From Methylocapsa sp. D3K7 (GTDB lineage: Bacteria; Pseudomonadota; Alphaproteobacteria; Rhizobiales; Beijerinckiaceae): a stretch of 64,000 nt of DNA. The DNA is taken from the NCBI RefSeq assembly GCF_029855125.1, contig NZ_CP123229.1, positions 2,462,501 to 2,526,500 on the forward strand, written 5' to 3'. The notes beneath the pieces are model-generated. The model saw only the letters and a list, made by a program, of their open reading frames with translations, did no database searches and was not told where the DNA came from. How positions within the stretch are numbered: the stretch's first letter is position 1; each line of letters begins with the position of its first letter. This document shows, in pieces, positions 18,256-26,831 of the stretch. Made by a program: the position numbers and the translations under genes.

Positions 18256-19026
18256 ATGCCACACCCGCCATACCTTCGTCTCGGCGTCAATATCGATCAC
18301 GTCGCCACCTTGCGCAACGCGCGGGGCGGCGGGGTCCCGGATCCGGTGCGCGCCGCACTCCTCGCCATCGCGGCCGGCGCTGATGGCATTACCGCTCATT
18401 TGCGCGAGGACCGGCGCCACATCCGCGATGAGGACATGGCGCGGCTGAAGCGGGAGATCAAGAAGCCGCTCAATTTTGAGATGGCGGCGACCGATGACAT
18501 GGTGGCGATCGCTCTTGACAAGCGGCCGCACGCAAGCTGCCTTGTCCCTGAAAAGCGCAGCGAGCGCACGACCGAGGGCGGCCTCGATGTCTTCAGCGGT
18601 CACGATCATTTGAAAGTTGTCACCGCCGAGCTTGGCAAGGCTGGGGTCCGCGTCTCCCTGTTCATCGAACCCTCCTTGGAAGCCGTGCAAGCCTCGCGCT
18701 CGATCGGAGCACGCGTCATCGAATTCCACACCGGCGCCTGGTGCGATGCGCTCACCCATAATGAAAACGCGCGCGCCGAGCATGAACTTGCGCGTATCAA
18801 GGCGGCGGCGGCATTGGCGAGCGCCCAGGGACTGGAATGTCACGCAGGCCATGGACTGGATTTTGTTACGGCGAAAATTGCCGCGGGCATACCGGAGATC
18901 GTTGAACTCAATATCGGTCATTTTCTGATCGGGGAGGCGGTGTTCATCGGTCTTACGGCGGCGATTGCCAAGATGCGGGCGGCGATGAACGAAGGCCGGG
19001 CGCTGGCGGCCGGCTCGGAGAGTTGA
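18256..19026 (+). CDS. pdxJ: Pyridoxine 5'-phosphate synthase
   Basis: The 256-residue TIM-barrel enzyme condenses 1-deoxy-xylulose 5-phosphate with 3-amino-2-oxopropyl phosphate in the DXP-dependent B6 pathway. [17 protein letters not shown] at the N-terminus, [21 protein letters not shown] and CHAGHGLD are family hallmarks. It is near the usual length of about 240-255. It opens the run pdxJ-acpS-lepB-rnc-era, a conserved Rhizobiales order. Only six bases separate it from the foreign-looking hydrolase gene upstream, so its usual promoter may have been displaced. Confidence 0.95.
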   Translation: MPHPPYLRLGVNIDHVATLRNARGGGVPDPVRAALLAIAAGADGITAHLREDRRHIRDEDMARLKREIKKPLNFEMAATDDMVAIALDKRPHASCLVPEKRSERTTEGGLDVFSGHDHLKVVTAELGKAGVRVSLFIEPSLEAVQASRSIGARVIEFHTGAWCDALTHNENARAEHELARIKAAAALASAQGLECHAGHGLDFVTAKIAAGIPEIVELNIGHFLIGEAVFIGLTAAIAKMRAAMNEGRALAAGSES

Positions 19027-19036
19027 GCGTGAGGCA

Positions 19037-19447
19037 ATGATCATCGGCTTCGGCAACGACCTTTGCGATATCAGACGCATTGAGGACTCCCTGACGCGCT
19101 TCGGCGAGCGTTTCGTGCAGCGCTGCTTCACCGAGACTGAGCGGCGGAAATCGGATGCGCGAGCGGGCCGTGCCGCCTCTTACGCGAAGCGCTTCGCCGC
19201 CAAGGAAGCTTGCGCGAAGGCGCTCGGCACCGGATTCCGGGCTGGGGTTGCTTTTCGTGACATGGGGGTCGTTAATCTGCCTTCAGGCAAGCCGACGATG
19301 GCCCTGACTGGCGGCGCTGCGGCGCGGCTCGCGGCTCTCACGCCGCCCGGTTATTTGGTGTTGATCCATCTGACTCTGACCGACGAATATCCGTTGGCCC
19401 AGGCACAGGTGATCATCGAGGCCATCGAACCCGCCGCCGCCCGATGA
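19037..19447 (+). CDS. acpS: Holo-[acyl-carrier-protein] synthase
   Basis: The 136-residue enzyme transfers the 4'-phosphopantetheine arm of CoA to acyl carrier protein. The Mg-binding Asp is in [14 protein letters not shown] near residue 8, and [16 protein letters not shown] carries the conserved Glu and Lys. The fold is the compact AcpS type that acts as a trimer. It lies ten bases after pdxJ with ATG as start and is probably co-transcribed with pdxJ and lepB. Confidence 0.95.
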   Translation: MIIGFGNDLCDIRRIEDSLTRFGERFVQRCFTETERRKSDARAGRAASYAKRFAAKEACAKALGTGFRAGVAFRDMGVVNLPSGKPTMALTGGAAARLAALTPPGYLVLIHLTLTDEYPLAQAQVIIEAIEPAAAR

Positions 19448-19584
19448 ACGGCTGCCCAGCGCCGGAATGCCGCTACTATACCCGGCTTCGCGGGCATGAT
19501 AAGGAGCGCCCCTTGGCGCGAACGGCAGCTTTGGCAACGCGTCTTGGGCAAGGATGAAAGCATTTGTTTCGAAAGAAAAATGAG

Positions 19585-20379
19585 ATGACAGAGCCAGCAC
19601 GATTGGATCGGAAGGGCCCCGGAATGAAGCAAGGCGCGAAAGAGAGCGGCAAGGGCGATACCTTGAAGGTCATCTTCCAGGCGCTGTTGATCGCCTTGGT
19701 CGTCCGCACCTTTTTATTCCAGCCGTTCAATATTCCGTCTGGCTCGATGATCCCGACCTTGTTGATCGGTGATTATCTTTTCGTATCAAAATACACCTAC
19801 GGCTATTCCGATCATTCGATTCCCTTCAGCCCGCATTTGTTTTCCGGCAGAATTTTCGCCTCGCCGCCGAAACGCGGTGATGTTGCCGTCTTCAAGCTCC
19901 CGCGCGACGGGCAGACGGACTACATCAAACGAGTGATCGGGCTGCCCGGCGACAAGATCCAAATGCAGGACGGCCGCCTTTATATCAACGGTGTCATCGT
20001 CCCGCGCGAGCCCATTGCCAAGGTTCATACCGAGGATTTTTACGAGCGCGAGACAGAGGTGCCAACCTATCGCGAGACGTTGCCCGGCGGGATCAGCCAT
20101 ACGATCATCGAGATTCAGGGCGACACGGGATATAACGACAACACTTCAGTTTTCGAGGTGCCCGAAGGGCATTATTTCATGATGGGCGACAACCGGGACA
20201 ATTCGACCGACAGCCGCGTTCCGCCCGATCAAGGAGGCGTCGGTTTTGTGCCGTTCGAAAATTTGGTCGGCCGCGCCGAATTGATCTTTTTTTCAGTGGG
20301 GAAGGGCGAGCCTGCCTGGGCGGTCTGGGAATGGCCCTGGACGGTGCGCTGGGACAGAATGTTCAAAACCGTCAAATAG
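19585..20379 (+). CDS. lepB: Signal peptidase I
   Basis: This 264-residue inner-membrane protease removes signal peptides from exported proteins. One N-terminal membrane helix (about residues 28-46) is followed by PSGSMIPTL with catalytic Ser54. RGDVAVFK lies before TDYIKRVIGLPGD with the general-base Lys115, and GDNRDNSTDSR is near the end. The start is uncertain: TTG at 19564, ATG at 19585 and ATG at 19624 are all possible, and none has a strong ribosome binding site. The stop codon is followed directly by the rnc start, so the two are translationally linked. Confidence 0.93.
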   Translation: MTEPARLDRKGPGMKQGAKESGKGDTLKVIFQALLIALVVRTFLFQPFNIPSGSMIPTLLIGDYLFVSKYTYGYSDHSIPFSPHLFSGRIFASPPKRGDVAVFKLPRDGQTDYIKRVIGLPGDKIQMQDGRLYINGVIVPREPIAKVHTEDFYERETEVPTYRETLPGGISHTIIEIQGDTGYNDNTSVFEVPEGHYFMMGDNRDNSTDSRVPPDQGGVGFVPFENLVGRAELIFFSVGKGEPAWAVWEWPWTVRWDRMFKTVK

Positions 20380-21102
20380 ATGGCACGGAAAAATCGCGAT
20401 TTAACGCAACTTGAGGAACGTTTCGGCCATGTTTTCGCCGATGGCAAGCTAATCGCGGCGGCCCTCACCCATGTCAGTGCCGCTGCCGGAATCCATAGCG
20501 AAACCTACCAAAGGCTCGAATTTCTCGGTGATCGAGTCTTGGGCCTCGCCATCTCCGAAATGCTTTACGAGGGATTTCCCGAAGCAAACGAGGGAGAGCT
20601 TTCGCGCCGCTTGGCCGGTCTGGTACGGAAGGAGAGCTGCGCCGAAGTTGCACTCACATGGGGCGTCGAATCCTATGTAAGGCTCGGTGAAAGCGAAAAG
20701 CAGGCTGGGGGCGCCAACATGGCCATTCTCGGCGATGTTTGCGAATCGATCATTGGCGCTGTGTTCCTCGACGCCGGATATGCCGCGGCGAAAGCGGTCG
20801 TCGCCGCCGCTTTCGGGGCGCGGATGCGCTCACCGGAGCATCCGCTGCGCGATCCAAAGACTCTGCTGCAAGAGTGGGCGCAAGCGCGTGGCCTGCCGGC
20901 GCCTCTTTATCGCGAGACGGCGCGATGCGGCCCCGATCACGCTCCGGAATTCACAATTTCCGTCGAAGTGCCGGGCTACCCGTTTGCCGAAGCGAAAGGC
21001 TTCGCCAAACGGCTTGCCGAACAGGCGGCGGCAGCGGCATTCATCGCCCGCGAGGGCATCGGCCAAGATAGCCGGCAAACTGGCCATAAGGGCGCTGCGT
21101 GA
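20380..21102 (+). CDS. rnc: Ribonuclease III
   Basis: The 240-residue double-strand-specific endoribonuclease matures rRNA precursors and regulates mRNAs. The N-terminal catalytic domain has the signature YQRLEFLGDRVLGLAIS (near 43-59) and LGDVCESIIGAVFLD with the metal-binding acids. A double-stranded RNA-binding domain follows (about 158-228, DPKTLLQEWAQARGLPAPLY...AKRLAEQAAAAAFI). It is placed head-to-tail with lepB with no gap, and it overlaps the GTG start of era. The 23S gene in this window has a helix-9 insert of the kind this enzyme removes. Confidence 0.96.
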   Translation: MARKNRDLTQLEERFGHVFADGKLIAAALTHVSAAAGIHSETYQRLEFLGDRVLGLAISEMLYEGFPEANEGELSRRLAGLVRKESCAEVALTWGVESYVRLGESEKQAGGANMAILGDVCESIIGAVFLDAGYAAAKAVVAAAFGARMRSPEHPLRDPKTLLQEWAQARGLPAPLYRETARCGPDHAPEFTISVEVPGYPFAEAKGFAKRLAEQAAAAAFIAREGIGQDSRQTGHKGAA

Positions 21103-22010
21103 ATAACGAACAAGACGCTCCCCGCTGCGGCTTTGTCGCCCTGATCGGGGCGCCGAACGCCGGAAAATCGACACTCATCAACCAGCTGGTCGGCACAAAA
21201 GTCTCGATCGTCTCACGCAAGGTGCAAACGACGCGCGGCACGGTTCGCGGTATCGCCCTGGAAGGCGCGGCGCAAATCATCTTTGTCGATACGCCGGGAA
21301 TCTTCGCGCCCAAACGCCGGCTTGACCGCGCCATGGTGGCGGCCGCCTGGGGCAGTACGGGCGACGCCGAAGCGGCCGCCCTGCTCGTTGATGCACACAA
21401 AGGCATAGACGCCGAAGTCGAAGCGATCCTGCGCCGCCTGCCGCAAAGCGGCGCCACAAAAATTCTTGTGCTCAACAAGATTGACATGGTGGAACCGCCA
21501 AAGCTCCTCGAACTCGCCGACAAACTCAACCGAGTGTTCCCCTTCGCCGACACCTTTATGATCTCGGCCCTGCGCGGCCACGGCGCCGCCAAACTTCGTC
21601 AACACCTGGGAGCGCTGATGCCGCCCGGCCCGTGGCTTTATCCGGAAGACCAGATTTCGGATATGCCGTTGCGCTTACTCGCCGCCGAGATCACCCGCGA
21701 GAAAATCTTTGAGCGCCTGCATGATGAATTGCCCTATGCCTCGACGGTCGAAACCGAGCTCTGGAAAGACATGCCGGATGGATCGGTGCGGATCGAGCAA
21801 ACGATCTATGTGATGCGGGAAGGCCATAAGAAGATCGTCATCGGCGAAGGCGGCCGGACGATCAAGGCGATCGGCACCGCGGCACGTAAGGAGATTATCG
21901 AGGCGGCCGATCAAAAGGTGCATCTTTTCTTGTTCGTCAAGGTTCGCGAAAATTGGGGCGATGATCCGGAGCGTTACCGGGAAATGGGGCTCGAATTCCC
22001 CAAGAGTTGA
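21099..22010 (+). CDS. era: GTPase Era
   Basis: The 303-residue ribosome-assembly GTPase binds the 3' end of 16S rRNA. G1 is GAPNAGKST, the switch-II motif is DTPG, and G4 is LNKIDMV. A C-terminal KH domain carries KKIVIGEGGRTIKAIGTAARKEI. The GTG start overlaps the rnc stop as GTGA, so translation is coupled. It is complete, but a degraded second copy of its last 130 bases lies 1.1 kb downstream beyond a peptidase gene. The usual neighbour recO is not present. Confidence 0.96.
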   Translation: MNNEQDAPRCGFVALIGAPNAGKSTLINQLVGTKVSIVSRKVQTTRGTVRGIALEGAAQIIFVDTPGIFAPKRRLDRAMVAAAWGSTGDAEAAALLVDAHKGIDAEVEAILRRLPQSGATKILVLNKIDMVEPPKLLELADKLNRVFPFADTFMISALRGHGAAKLRQHLGALMPPGPWLYPEDQISDMPLRLLAAEITREKIFERLHDELPYASTVETELWKDMPDGSVRIEQTIYVMREGHKKIVIGEGGRTIKAIGTAARKEIIEAADQKVHLFLFVKVRENWGDDPERYREMGLEFPKS

Positions 22011-22172
22011 ATCCAGTCCCTGGATATGCCCCAAATTACTTAGCGCCGGACTGGTGACGTCCGGTTTGCTGATGCGCAGCAAATGCTTATTCGTTTTGTA
22101 ATTATTATAGCTGCTGCTAGGATTCGAGATCCTGAATCAACAGGCTCATTATTTCATTTTGGGGGGAGGATC

Positions 22173-23024
22173 ATGGTTCGATCAACGCTTACCACCAAAT
22201 CGAAAAGCACTCGCCACGCATCTAGCAACAAGCTTCTCAAGGGCTTGTCTATCAGGAAGGCCTCGCCACACGGCAAATATGGGTGGCTCCCCGACCTGCC
22301 CGATGCGCGCGATTTTTCCTATGCCGCGCCGCTGAATCAGTTCCGGGGAGGCTTGCCGAGTTCGGTCGATCTTCGTCCCAAATGCCCGCCGGTCTATGAC
22401 CAAGGCCAATTGGGCAGCTGCACCGGGAATGCCATTGCCAGCGCGATCGAATTTGATCAGCGGAAACAAGGAACCCCCGAATTCGTACCTTCGCGTCTCT
22501 TCATTTACTACAACGAAAGGGTCATGGAGGGCACGGTCAAGCAAGACGCAGGCGCACAAATACGCGATGGGATCAAATCTGTCGCGCAGCTTGGGGCTCC
22601 GCCAGAAACAGATTGGCCTTACGACATTGCGAAATTCAGCAAGCAACCTCCTGCCAAAGCATACAAAGACGCCAAACAGGATATCGTTACGTCCTATGCG
22701 CGCGTGGTTCAGAGCCTGACGCAAATGCAAGGCTGTCTCGCTGCGGGATTTCCCTTCGTATTCGGATTTACCGTCTATGAAAGCTTCGAAAGCAAGACGG
22801 TTGCCTCGACAGGCATAGTTCCGATGCCAGCCCCAGGCGAGCAGGTACTGGGCGGTCATGCCGTGGTCGCTGTCGGCTACCGCGATGCGAAGAGACAATT
22901 CATCGTTCGCAATTCCTGGGGGCCGGATTGGGGTGCGAAGGGTTATTTTTATATGCCTTACGAATATCTCCTGACCAACGACTACGCGGATGATTTTTGG
23001 ACAATCCGGTCCGTCACGGGATGA
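22173..23024 (+). CDS. Papain-like (C1A) cysteine peptidase
   Basis: The 283-residue protein has the complete papain catalytic set: oxyanion Gln and nucleophile in YDQGQLGSCTGNA (Cys83), His229 in GGHAVVAVGY, and Asn247 in RNSWGPDWG. There is no signal peptide or prodomain of normal length, only a basic 35-residue N-terminus, so it may act in the cytoplasm or leave by another route. The start is set by a very strong GGGGGGAGG five bases before ATG. It sits between intact era and a decayed era 3' fragment, so it was probably brought in together with a second era copy. Confidence 0.85.
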   Translation: MVRSTLTTKSKSTRHASSNKLLKGLSIRKASPHGKYGWLPDLPDARDFSYAAPLNQFRGGLPSSVDLRPKCPPVYDQGQLGSCTGNAIASAIEFDQRKQGTPEFVPSRLFIYYNERVMEGTVKQDAGAQIRDGIKSVAQLGAPPETDWPYDIAKFSKQPPAKAYKDAKQDIVTSYARVVQSLTQMQGCLAAGFPFVFGFTVYESFESKTVASTGIVPMPAPGEQVLGGHAVVAVGYRDAKRQFIVRNSWGPDWGAKGYFYMPYEYLLTNDYADDFWTIRSVTG

Positions 23025-23107
23025 TCCATATGATTTCCTCCGCCCGGCTTTTAATGAGACTAGGGTCACTGGCCTGGACATTCCTCTGAAGCCCAGGCTG
23101 GATAGCG

Positions 23108-23241
23108 GACGCCGCGCGCAAAGAAATCATCGAGGCGGCCGGCCCAAATGTGCATCTCTTTTTGCTTGTGAAAGTGCGCGAGAGCTGGGCGATGATCCGG
23201 AGCGTTGCCAGGAAATGGGATTGGATTTTCCTAAGGAATGA
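23108..23241 (+). pseudogene. Degraded duplicate of the era 3' end
   Basis: Starting at about 23108 the DNA closely follows the end of era (21880-22010). It encodes AARKEIIEAAGPNVHLFLLVKVRESW, then a one-base deletion (GGG where era has GGGG in the codons after Trp), and in the other frame GDDPERCQEMGLDFPKE followed by a stop. There is no start and no GTPase part. It marks the edge of a duplication or of a recombination event that placed the peptidase gene here. Confidence 0.8.
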
Positions 23242-23318
23242 GCGTGCCCGGCTTGAGCGGGCTCTTTGCTGGTTCTATGGTGCGCGTCCTATCGGCCGTT
23301 GAGGTTGCACATTTCAAG

Positions 23319-24203
23319 ATGACACTCGCCAGCATGACGGGCTTTGCCCGGGTCACGGGAAGCGCCGGTCCATGGCGGTTGTCCTGGGAGCTCAAATCCG
23401 TCAACGCTAAGGGTCTTGATACGAGGCTGCGGCTTTCACCTCCCTTCGATGAAATCGAGCCGGACGCGAAGGCGAAAATCGGGCAAAAGCTAAGCCGTGG
23501 AACGATCCAAGTGGCCTTTGCCGCGCAGCGCGACATCACAACCCCAGAAATTCGTGTCAACCAGGATTTGCTTGGCAAGCTCATGGCGGCGGTCGCGGAA
23601 ATCCCGCTGCCGGAAATGATCACGCCCGCGACCCTCGACGGACTTCTTTCCGTGCGCGGCGTCGTCGAAGTCTTCGACGCGCCGGAAGACCAGGCCGAGA
23701 TTTCAACCGCAAGGACGAGTGCTCTCGCCTTGCTCGACACGGCGCTCGATTCGCTCGTCTCCATGCGGCAAGGCGAAGGCGCCGTGCTTACAGCGGTCCT
23801 CTTGGCGCGGCTCGAAAAGATCGCCGCGCTGACGCAAGCTGCGGATCAATCGCCGGCCCGCAAGCCCGAAGCCATAAGGGCGCGCCTCGCGCAATTGCTC
23901 ACAACGCTTGCCGGAAATAGCAATTTCGACCAGAACCGTTTGCATCAGGAAGCGCTCATGCTGGCGGCCAAGGCCGATATCAGGGAAGAACTGGACCGCC
24001 TTGCGGCGCATACCGCCGCCGCCCGCGATCTTTTGGCGGCAGGCGGCACGGTTGGCCGCAGGCTCGATTTCCTTGCCCAAGAGCTTTCCCGCGAGGCCAA
24101 TACGCTGTGCGCCAAATCAAACGATGCGAGCCTGACAGCGCTTGGTCTCGAATTGCGCGTTGAGATCGAGCAATTCCGCGAACAGGTCCAAAACATCGAG
24201 TAG
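23319..24203 (+). CDS. YicC/YloC family endoribonuclease-like protein
   Basis: The 294-residue protein starts MTLASMTGFARV, the hallmark of the YicC family. LSWELKSVNAKGLDTRLRLPP-like text follows (here LRLSPPF), and the C-terminal half ends GRRLDFLAQELSREANTLCAKSNDASLTALGLELRVEIEQFREQVQN. Members are proposed endoribonucleases acting on small RNAs. Their main role is unsettled. The frame is open back to 23238, but the start used here matches the family N-terminus. It lies seven bases before gmk, a common pairing. Confidence 0.92.
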   Translation: MTLASMTGFARVTGSAGPWRLSWELKSVNAKGLDTRLRLSPPFDEIEPDAKAKIGQKLSRGTIQVAFAAQRDITTPEIRVNQDLLGKLMAAVAEIPLPEMITPATLDGLLSVRGVVEVFDAPEDQAEISTARTSALALLDTALDSLVSMRQGEGAVLTAVLLARLEKIAALTQAADQSPARKPEAIRARLAQLLTTLAGNSNFDQNRLHQEALMLAAKADIREELDRLAAHTAAARDLLAAGGTVGRRLDFLAQELSREANTLCAKSNDASLTALGLELRVEIEQFREQVQNIE

Positions 24204-24210
24204 AAACAAC

Positions 24211-24897
24211 ATGCCGCTCGAAAACCAACTTGTGAAGCACGACACGGGGCCCGCGCGAAAAGCGCCGCTTGGCCGGCGCGGCTTGATGCTGATTCTTTCG
24301 TCCCCATCCGGGGCCGGCAAGACGACCTTGACGCGCATGCTGCTACAAACCAAGGAGCTAGATCTTACTTTGTCGATCTCGGTGACGACGCGGCCGCGGC
24401 GTTCGAGCGAGGTTGATGGCATCCATTATATGTTCATCACCAAAAAGCAGTTCGAGGCGCTGCGCGACGGCGGCGATTTGCTCGAATGGGCGGAAGTGCA
24501 CGGCAATCTTTATGGCACCCCGCGCGAGGCTGCCGAACGGGTTTTACGGCAAGGCCGCGACGTTCTCTTCGACATCGATTATCAAGGGACTCAGCAGATC
24601 AAGCAAAATTCGGCCGGGGATGCCGTCACGATTTTTATCTTGCCGCCGTCGATGAAAGAATTGCGCTCCCGCCTTGAACGCCGCGCCGAAGATCCACCCG
24701 AGGGCATCGAAAAGCGGTTGAACGCGGCGCGCAATGAGATCCGCCGGTGGACGGATTATGATTATGTGCTCGTCAACGACGATATCCAAAGCACCTTCGC
24801 GGATCTTCTCGCGATCCTTTCAGCCGAACGCCGCCGCACCGCACGGACGCGTGATGAAATTGGTGATTTCGTCGAACGGCTGCTCCGCGAACCGTAA
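24211..24897 (+). CDS. gmk: Guanylate kinase
   Basis: The 228-residue enzyme phosphorylates GMP to GDP. The P-loop is LSSPSGAGKTTL (near 29-40) and the GMP-binding segment is SVTTRPRRSSEVDGIHY. DLLEWAEVHGNLYGTPR and FDIDYQGTQQI follow. It is slightly longer than E. coli Gmk (207) because of a 22-residue N-terminal extension (MPLENQLVKHDTGPARKAPL), so a later start cannot be excluded. It is co-directional with yicC and greB. Confidence 0.95.
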   Translation: MPLENQLVKHDTGPARKAPLGRRGLMLILSSPSGAGKTTLTRMLLQTKELDLTLSISVTTRPRRSSEVDGIHYMFITKKQFEALRDGGDLLEWAEVHGNLYGTPREAAERVLRQGRDVLFDIDYQGTQQIKQNSAGDAVTIFILPPSMKELRSRLERRAEDPPEGIEKRLNAARNEIRRWTDYDYVLVNDDIQSTFADLLAILSAERRRTARTRDEIGDFVERLLREP

Positions 24898-24959
24898 GCG
24901 CGAATCGGCCATCCGGGGGCTTGCCGCGGTTACCCAGCGCCCTACCTTTGACTGTCACC

Positions 24960-25502
24960 ATGAGCAAAGCTTTCACCAAGGAACCCGAGACGGAAACAGA
25001 GTTCGAAGACGAACTCCCCGCACTTCCGGCCGGACTTACAAACTACATCACGCCGGACGGTTTCCGCCGGCTCGAAGACGAATTTGCCGAGTTGCAAAAA
25101 AACGAGCGGCCCAAAATCGTCGAGACCGTGGCCTGGGCCGCAGGCAATGGCGACCGGTCGGAAAACGGCGACTATATTTACGGCAAGCGGCGCCTGCGCG
25201 AGATCGACCGCCGCTTGCGCTTTCTCCGTAAACGGATGGAAATCGCCGAAGTCGTCGATCCGGCGCGGCAAAAGAACCACGCGCAGGTCTATTTCGGCGC
25301 CACCGTCACCTATTTGACCGGACACGGCGAAGAAAAGACGGTGAAGATCGTCGGCATTGACGAAGCGCGTTCGGAGCTCCACGAGATCAGCTGGATCTCG
25401 CCGGTCGCCAAGGCACTTTTGAAGGCAGCAGAAGGCGATAGCGTCGAGGTGCGCACGCCCAAAGGAATCGAGCGAATCGAGATTCTAAAAATCCTCTACT
25501 GA
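24960..25502 (+). CDS. greB: Transcription elongation factor GreB
   Basis: The 180-residue factor stimulates transcript cleavage by backtracked RNA polymerase. An N-terminal coiled-coil (about residues 30-100) carries NGDRSENGDYIYGKRRLREIDRR, with the acidic tip residues and the basic patch typical of GreB. The C-terminal domain has YFGATVTYLTGHGEEKTVKIVGIDEA and ISWISPVAKALL. An extra 20-residue acidic N-terminus precedes the core. It follows gmk by 60 bases and is the last gene before a parS site. Confidence 0.92.
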   Translation: MSKAFTKEPETETEFEDELPALPAGLTNYITPDGFRRLEDEFAELQKNERPKIVETVAWAAGNGDRSENGDYIYGKRRLREIDRRLRFLRKRMEIAEVVDPARQKNHAQVYFGATVTYLTGHGEEKTVKIVGIDEARSELHEISWISPVAKALLKAAEGDSVEVRTPKGIERIEILKILY

Positions 25503-25551
25503 TGTCTGAGCCATCAGTTTTGTCCGGTTTTACCCCTCAATCTTACCAAGG

Positions 25552-25567
25552 TGTTTCACGTGAAACG
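25552..25567. promoter_or_regulatory. parS centromere site (ParB binding)
   Basis: TGTTTCACGTGAAACG matches the bacterial parS consensus TGTTTCACGTGAAACA at 15 of 16 positions and contains the full 14-base palindrome GTTTCACGTGAAAC. It lies 50 bases after greB in an intergenic region. In bacteria such sites cluster near the chromosomal origin and are loaded by ParB for segregation. Confidence 0.85.
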
Positions 25568-25771
25568 TTTTGGTACGATTGACGGCTTGCGCAAAGCACC
25601 GGACCAAGGCGGCGTGATGTAGGGAACCGGGATTTTGGATTCGCGAAATGCCGCGATAGGATTAAGCTTTCGCCCTTTCGTTTTTTGAACCGCGGCATTC
25701 CAGCTTTCGCCTCATACCGAGCGCGATGGGAATGGCCTATTGGCGTGCACCGTCACGGCCGGGCACAAGTT

Positions 25772-26029
25772 TTAAACCAACTCCGCCACAGCCTCTGGCA
25801 CCAGCACTTTCTTCCTGGTTCTAGGAGCTTTAGGAAGCTTAGCCAGGGCTTTTACCTTATCGAGCTTGATAAGAATATTGCCGCCTAAGAGCTTTGTCTT
25901 TGGGCTCAACCTCTGAAACTCGTCGAGAGCCGCCTTTACGCCGGTTGACAGCTCGGTTTGATGACCAACGTCAATATGGACGGAGAAAACATCGTCGCCG
26001 CTCTTCAAGACTGTAACCTTGAGAATCAT
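25772..26029 (-). CDS. Hypothetical protein, 85 residues
   Basis: This short protein has the N-terminus MILKVTVLKSGDDVFSVHIDVGHQ and a Lys-rich C-terminal half (KLDKVKALAKLPKAPRTRKKVL). I recognise no family. The start is fixed by CAGGAGGGCCGG directly before ATG, while the frame extends 19 codons further upstream without such a site. The pattern of alternating hydrophobic residues at the start suggests a beta-strand-rich N-terminus. It stands alone between greB and a leftward lipoprotein-like gene. No membrane helix or signal peptide is visible. The good ribosome binding site makes it likely to be real. Confidence 0.55.
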   Translation of the reverse strand: MILKVTVLKSGDDVFSVHIDVGHQTELSTGVKAALDEFQRLSPKTKLLGGNILIKLDKVKALAKLPKAPRTRKKVLVPEAVAELV

Positions 26030-26193
26030 CCGGCCCTCCTGCATTCGCATGACGGAGAAGCGACCGGTCAAAGTCAACCGGCGCATATTTAGAACTAAGA
26101 TACGGCTATACCTGGCCTAGAGCCAGATCAGCGAGTGCGAATCCTGTGTATAGAAGGTAAAGATTCTGACAGACCGCACGGGATCGGCAGGAA

Positions 26194-26700
26194 TCAGCGC
26201 GCGCACACGCCTGTTGCTGTGTTGTTGTCTTCATTCGACCCTTCATCGATCACGTCGGTATAATCAGCGGTGATGGTAAAGAGCAGGTCAGGCTCAAATG
26301 CGTTTTTAGGGATATCGATGATATGCTGATAGTCCGAATTGCGTGACCACAAGAAGCCGGGTGGAATGTCAAGCGATACACTTCCTCCCTGAAATATCTG
26401 CCGGGCGGGAAAAACGACGCGCGTCGCGATCGGAGGTCTTTTGCCGGGAATGGCTGCTCCCTGATTCGTGATCGTTACAATCAAATGTTCTCCTGATGGA
26501 TCAAGCGAACAGAACCGTTCCGCAGTCATCTTTGGAAGTAGATCCGGCCGCTCGATCGTTCCCTGCGGAGCGCAGGCGACAACCAATAAGAGAGAGCCCG
26601 CGGGGAGAAAGCCTCGCCTAAATTTGGCCAGCACCACTCGCTTGAGCAGAGAACAGCTCAACGCGTTCAACTTGATGAGATTCCTGGCGGCGATCCCCAT
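26194..26700 (-). CDS. Putative lipoprotein of unknown function
   Basis: The frame contains AGSLLLVVAC followed by APQGTIERPD, which fits a lipobox (Cys near residue 43) of an exported lipoprotein. The mature part resembles a single beta-sandwich domain (GEHLIVTITNQGAAIPGKRPP...LDIPPGFLWSRNSDYQ...NAFEPDLLFTITADYTDVIDEGSNEDNNTATGVC), with a 'dependent on events in time' pattern like CARDB domains that bind surfaces. The start at MGIAARN has GGGAG five bases before it, but it makes the signal region unusually long. A GTG about 23 codons later would give a normal one. Base use is less GC-rich than the neighbours. Confidence 0.55.
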   Translation of the reverse strand: MGIAARNLIKLNALSCSLLKRVVLAKFRRGFLPAGSLLLVVACAPQGTIERPDLLPKMTAERFCSLDPSGEHLIVTITNQGAAIPGKRPPIATRVVFPARQIFQGGSVSLDIPPGFLWSRNSDYQHIIDIPKNAFEPDLLFTITADYTDVIDEGSNEDNNTATGVCAR

Positions 26701-26831
26701 TTTCTCCCGAATAGCCACTTTGCACAATAAACCTTGGGCTGACGTTTTCTAATATCACAATATGAATTGACGATAATACAGAGACTATTCGCTTTCGGCC
26801 GACCGCGCAGCTTAGCGGGAGCCTTGTCACC

